Source: JBJHBP01 sp050485685 (GTDB taxonomy: Bacteria > Pseudomonadota > Gammaproteobacteria > Steroidobacterales > Rariloculaceae). From it: a stretch of 6,033 nt of DNA. Positions 5,195-6,033 of this stretch are shown here, piece by piece; position 1 is the first letter of the stretch, and each line of letters begins with the position of its first letter. Below the pieces are notes generated by a model. That model was not told the DNA's origin, did no database searches, and was given only the letters and a program-made list of their open reading frames with translations. The translations under genes were made by a program, and so were the position numbers. The DNA lies in contig JBJHBW010000063.1 in the NCBI GenBank assembly GCA_050485685.1, forward strand, positions 1-6,033. Direction: 5' to 3'.

Positions 5195-6033
5195 ATGACG
5201 GAGAAGGAAACCGGACAGACGTTCGGGTTTCAGGCGGAAGTGAAGCAGCTGATGCACCTGATGGTGCACGCGCTGTACAGCAACCGGGAGATATTTCTCC
5301 GTGAACTGATCTCCAACGCTTCGGATGCGAATGACAAGCTGAGGTTCGCGGCACTCGCCAATCCGGAGCTGACAGCTGATGCATCCGGACTGACTATCCG
5401 CATAGACCTGGATCCCGACACCAGATCCGTGTCCGTCTCCGATGACGGCATTGGCATGAGTCGCGACGAGATCATTGAGCAGCTCGGCACCATCGCACAC
5501 TCCGGCACCGCTCGCTTTCTCGAACAGCTCGGCGAAGATCAGAAAAGCGACTCTCGCCTGATTGGCCAGTTCGGTGTCGGATTCTACTCGGCATTCATCG
5601 TTGCCGGTGAAGTGGAGGTCGTCAGTCGCAAGGCCGGGCTGTCGCCTGATGAGGCGGTGCGCTGGACTTCTGACGGTCAGGGAGAGTTTCGCGTCCAGCA
5701 GGCACACCGCGAACAACCTGGCACGACGATCAGATTGCGTCTCAAGGACGACGCCGGTGAGTTTCTCGACGCAGCGCGCATACGCGGCATCATTCGCAAG
5801 TACTCTGACCATGTCGAGTTTCCGGTGCTTCTGCGGGCTGCGCCCGATGCAGAACCGGAGACCGTTAATCAGGCCAAGGCGTTTTGGACAAGGCCACGAG
5901 GCGAGATCAAGGACGACGAGTACAAGGCGTTCTACCGGCACATTGCACATGACTTCAGCGAGCCACTTACCTGGAGCCACAATCGTGTCGAGGGTAAGCG
6001 CGAGTACACCAGCCTGCTGTACATACCGGGCAC
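5195..6033 (+). CDS. htpG: Molecular chaperone HtpG (bacterial Hsp90), 3'-truncated by the window edge
   Basis: HtpG is the cytosolic Hsp90 homologue, a dimeric ATP-driven chaperone that remodels client proteins with DnaK. The window holds 279 codons plus two bases of a family about 620-640 residues long, so the N-terminal ATPase domain is complete and the middle domain has just begun. ATP-site motifs of the GHKL fold are intact: E37 in RELISNASDA, D84 in DDGIGM (83-88), and GQFGVGFYSAF from G124. The middle domain opens at about W231 with the conserved IAHDF, PLTWSHNRVEGK and EYTSLLYIPG blocks. The ATG at 5195 follows GGGAGG (5184-5189) at five bases and gives the usual short lead before FGFQAEVKQLMHLM. 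The residue after NASDA is Asn (DANDKLRF) where E. coli has Ala, a known natural variant. A near-consensus RpoH promoter precedes it. No frameshift or missing key residue is seen in the part present. Confidence 0.98.
   Translation, partial: MTEKETGQTFGFQAEVKQLMHLMVHALYSNREIFLRELISNASDANDKLRFAALANPELTADASGLTIRIDLDPDTRSVSVSDDGIGMSRDEIIEQLGTIAHSGTARFLEQLGEDQKSDSRLIGQFGVGFYSAFIVAGEVEVVSRKAGLSPDEAVRWTSDGQGEFRVQQAHREQPGTTIRLRLKDDAGEFLDAARIRGIIRKYSDHVEFPVLLRAAPDAEPETVNQAKAFWTRPRGEIKDDEYKAFYRHIAHDFSEPLTWSHNRVEGKREYTSLLYIPG

Noticed and set aside
4934..5980. Long open frame on the minus strand opposite htpG (348 codons)
   Set aside because: It is antisense to the strongly conserved HtpG sequence, crosses the 3' end of the small gene and the htpG promoter, and its translation is Cys/His/Arg-rich with no recognisable domain. 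It is a by-product of GC-rich codon use.
1..6033. Search for mobile elements, CRISPR repeats, tRNA/rRNA genes, or a defence or toxin system
   Set aside because: No direct-repeat array, transposase or integrase motif, cloverleaf, terminal inverted repeats or defence-type domains were seen. The content is housekeeping and stress genes with uniform composition.

Overview
The window is a stretch of ordinary Gram-negative chromosome. Every recognisable protein has its best match in gammaproteobacterial families: a Kdo kinase, a lipid A secondary acyltransferase, HtpX, PpnN and HtpG. GC content is moderately high and codon use is uniform, with no sign of recent transfer: no transposase, integrase, tRNA, CRISPR array or phage gene was seen. 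The genus cannot be named from the sequence alone.

Layout, left to right. Bases 1-524 (+) hold the 3' part of kdkA, whose start lies before the window. Convergent with it is lpxL (minus strand, 1501 down to 572), so two lipopolysaccharide-core/lipid A genes end tail to tail. Bases 1502-1689 form a divergent promoter region. It carries an extended -10 element for lpxL on the minus strand and a CTTGAAA-type promoter for htpX on the plus strand. From 1690 all genes point right: htpX (membrane zinc protease), a secreted L,D-transpeptidase-fold protein, and ppnN (nucleotide 5'-monophosphate nucleosidase). Their spacing (60 and 34 bases) suggests one transcript. Two small hairpins follow ppnN. Next comes a 95-residue Trp-rich protein of unknown function (4704-4991), and then a 203-base gap. 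This gap holds a near-consensus RpoH (sigma-32) heat-shock promoter directly before htpG, which runs off the right edge.

A common theme is envelope and protein stress. HtpX does quality control of inner-membrane proteins, the transpeptidase-like protein acts on peptidoglycan, HtpG is a cytosolic chaperone, and PpnN adjusts nucleotide pools (a stringent-response target in E. coli). The htpG promoter, and more weakly the htpX promoter, suggest heat-shock control. LpxL and KdkA belong to outer-membrane lipid A/Kdo modification.

No clearly new multi-gene system is visible. The most unusual items are the small protein with a duplicated W-x2-Y-x2-W motif, a short coding-like tract that ends in the htpG promoter, and the htpX/transpeptidase/ppnN grouping behind a possible heat-shock promoter.
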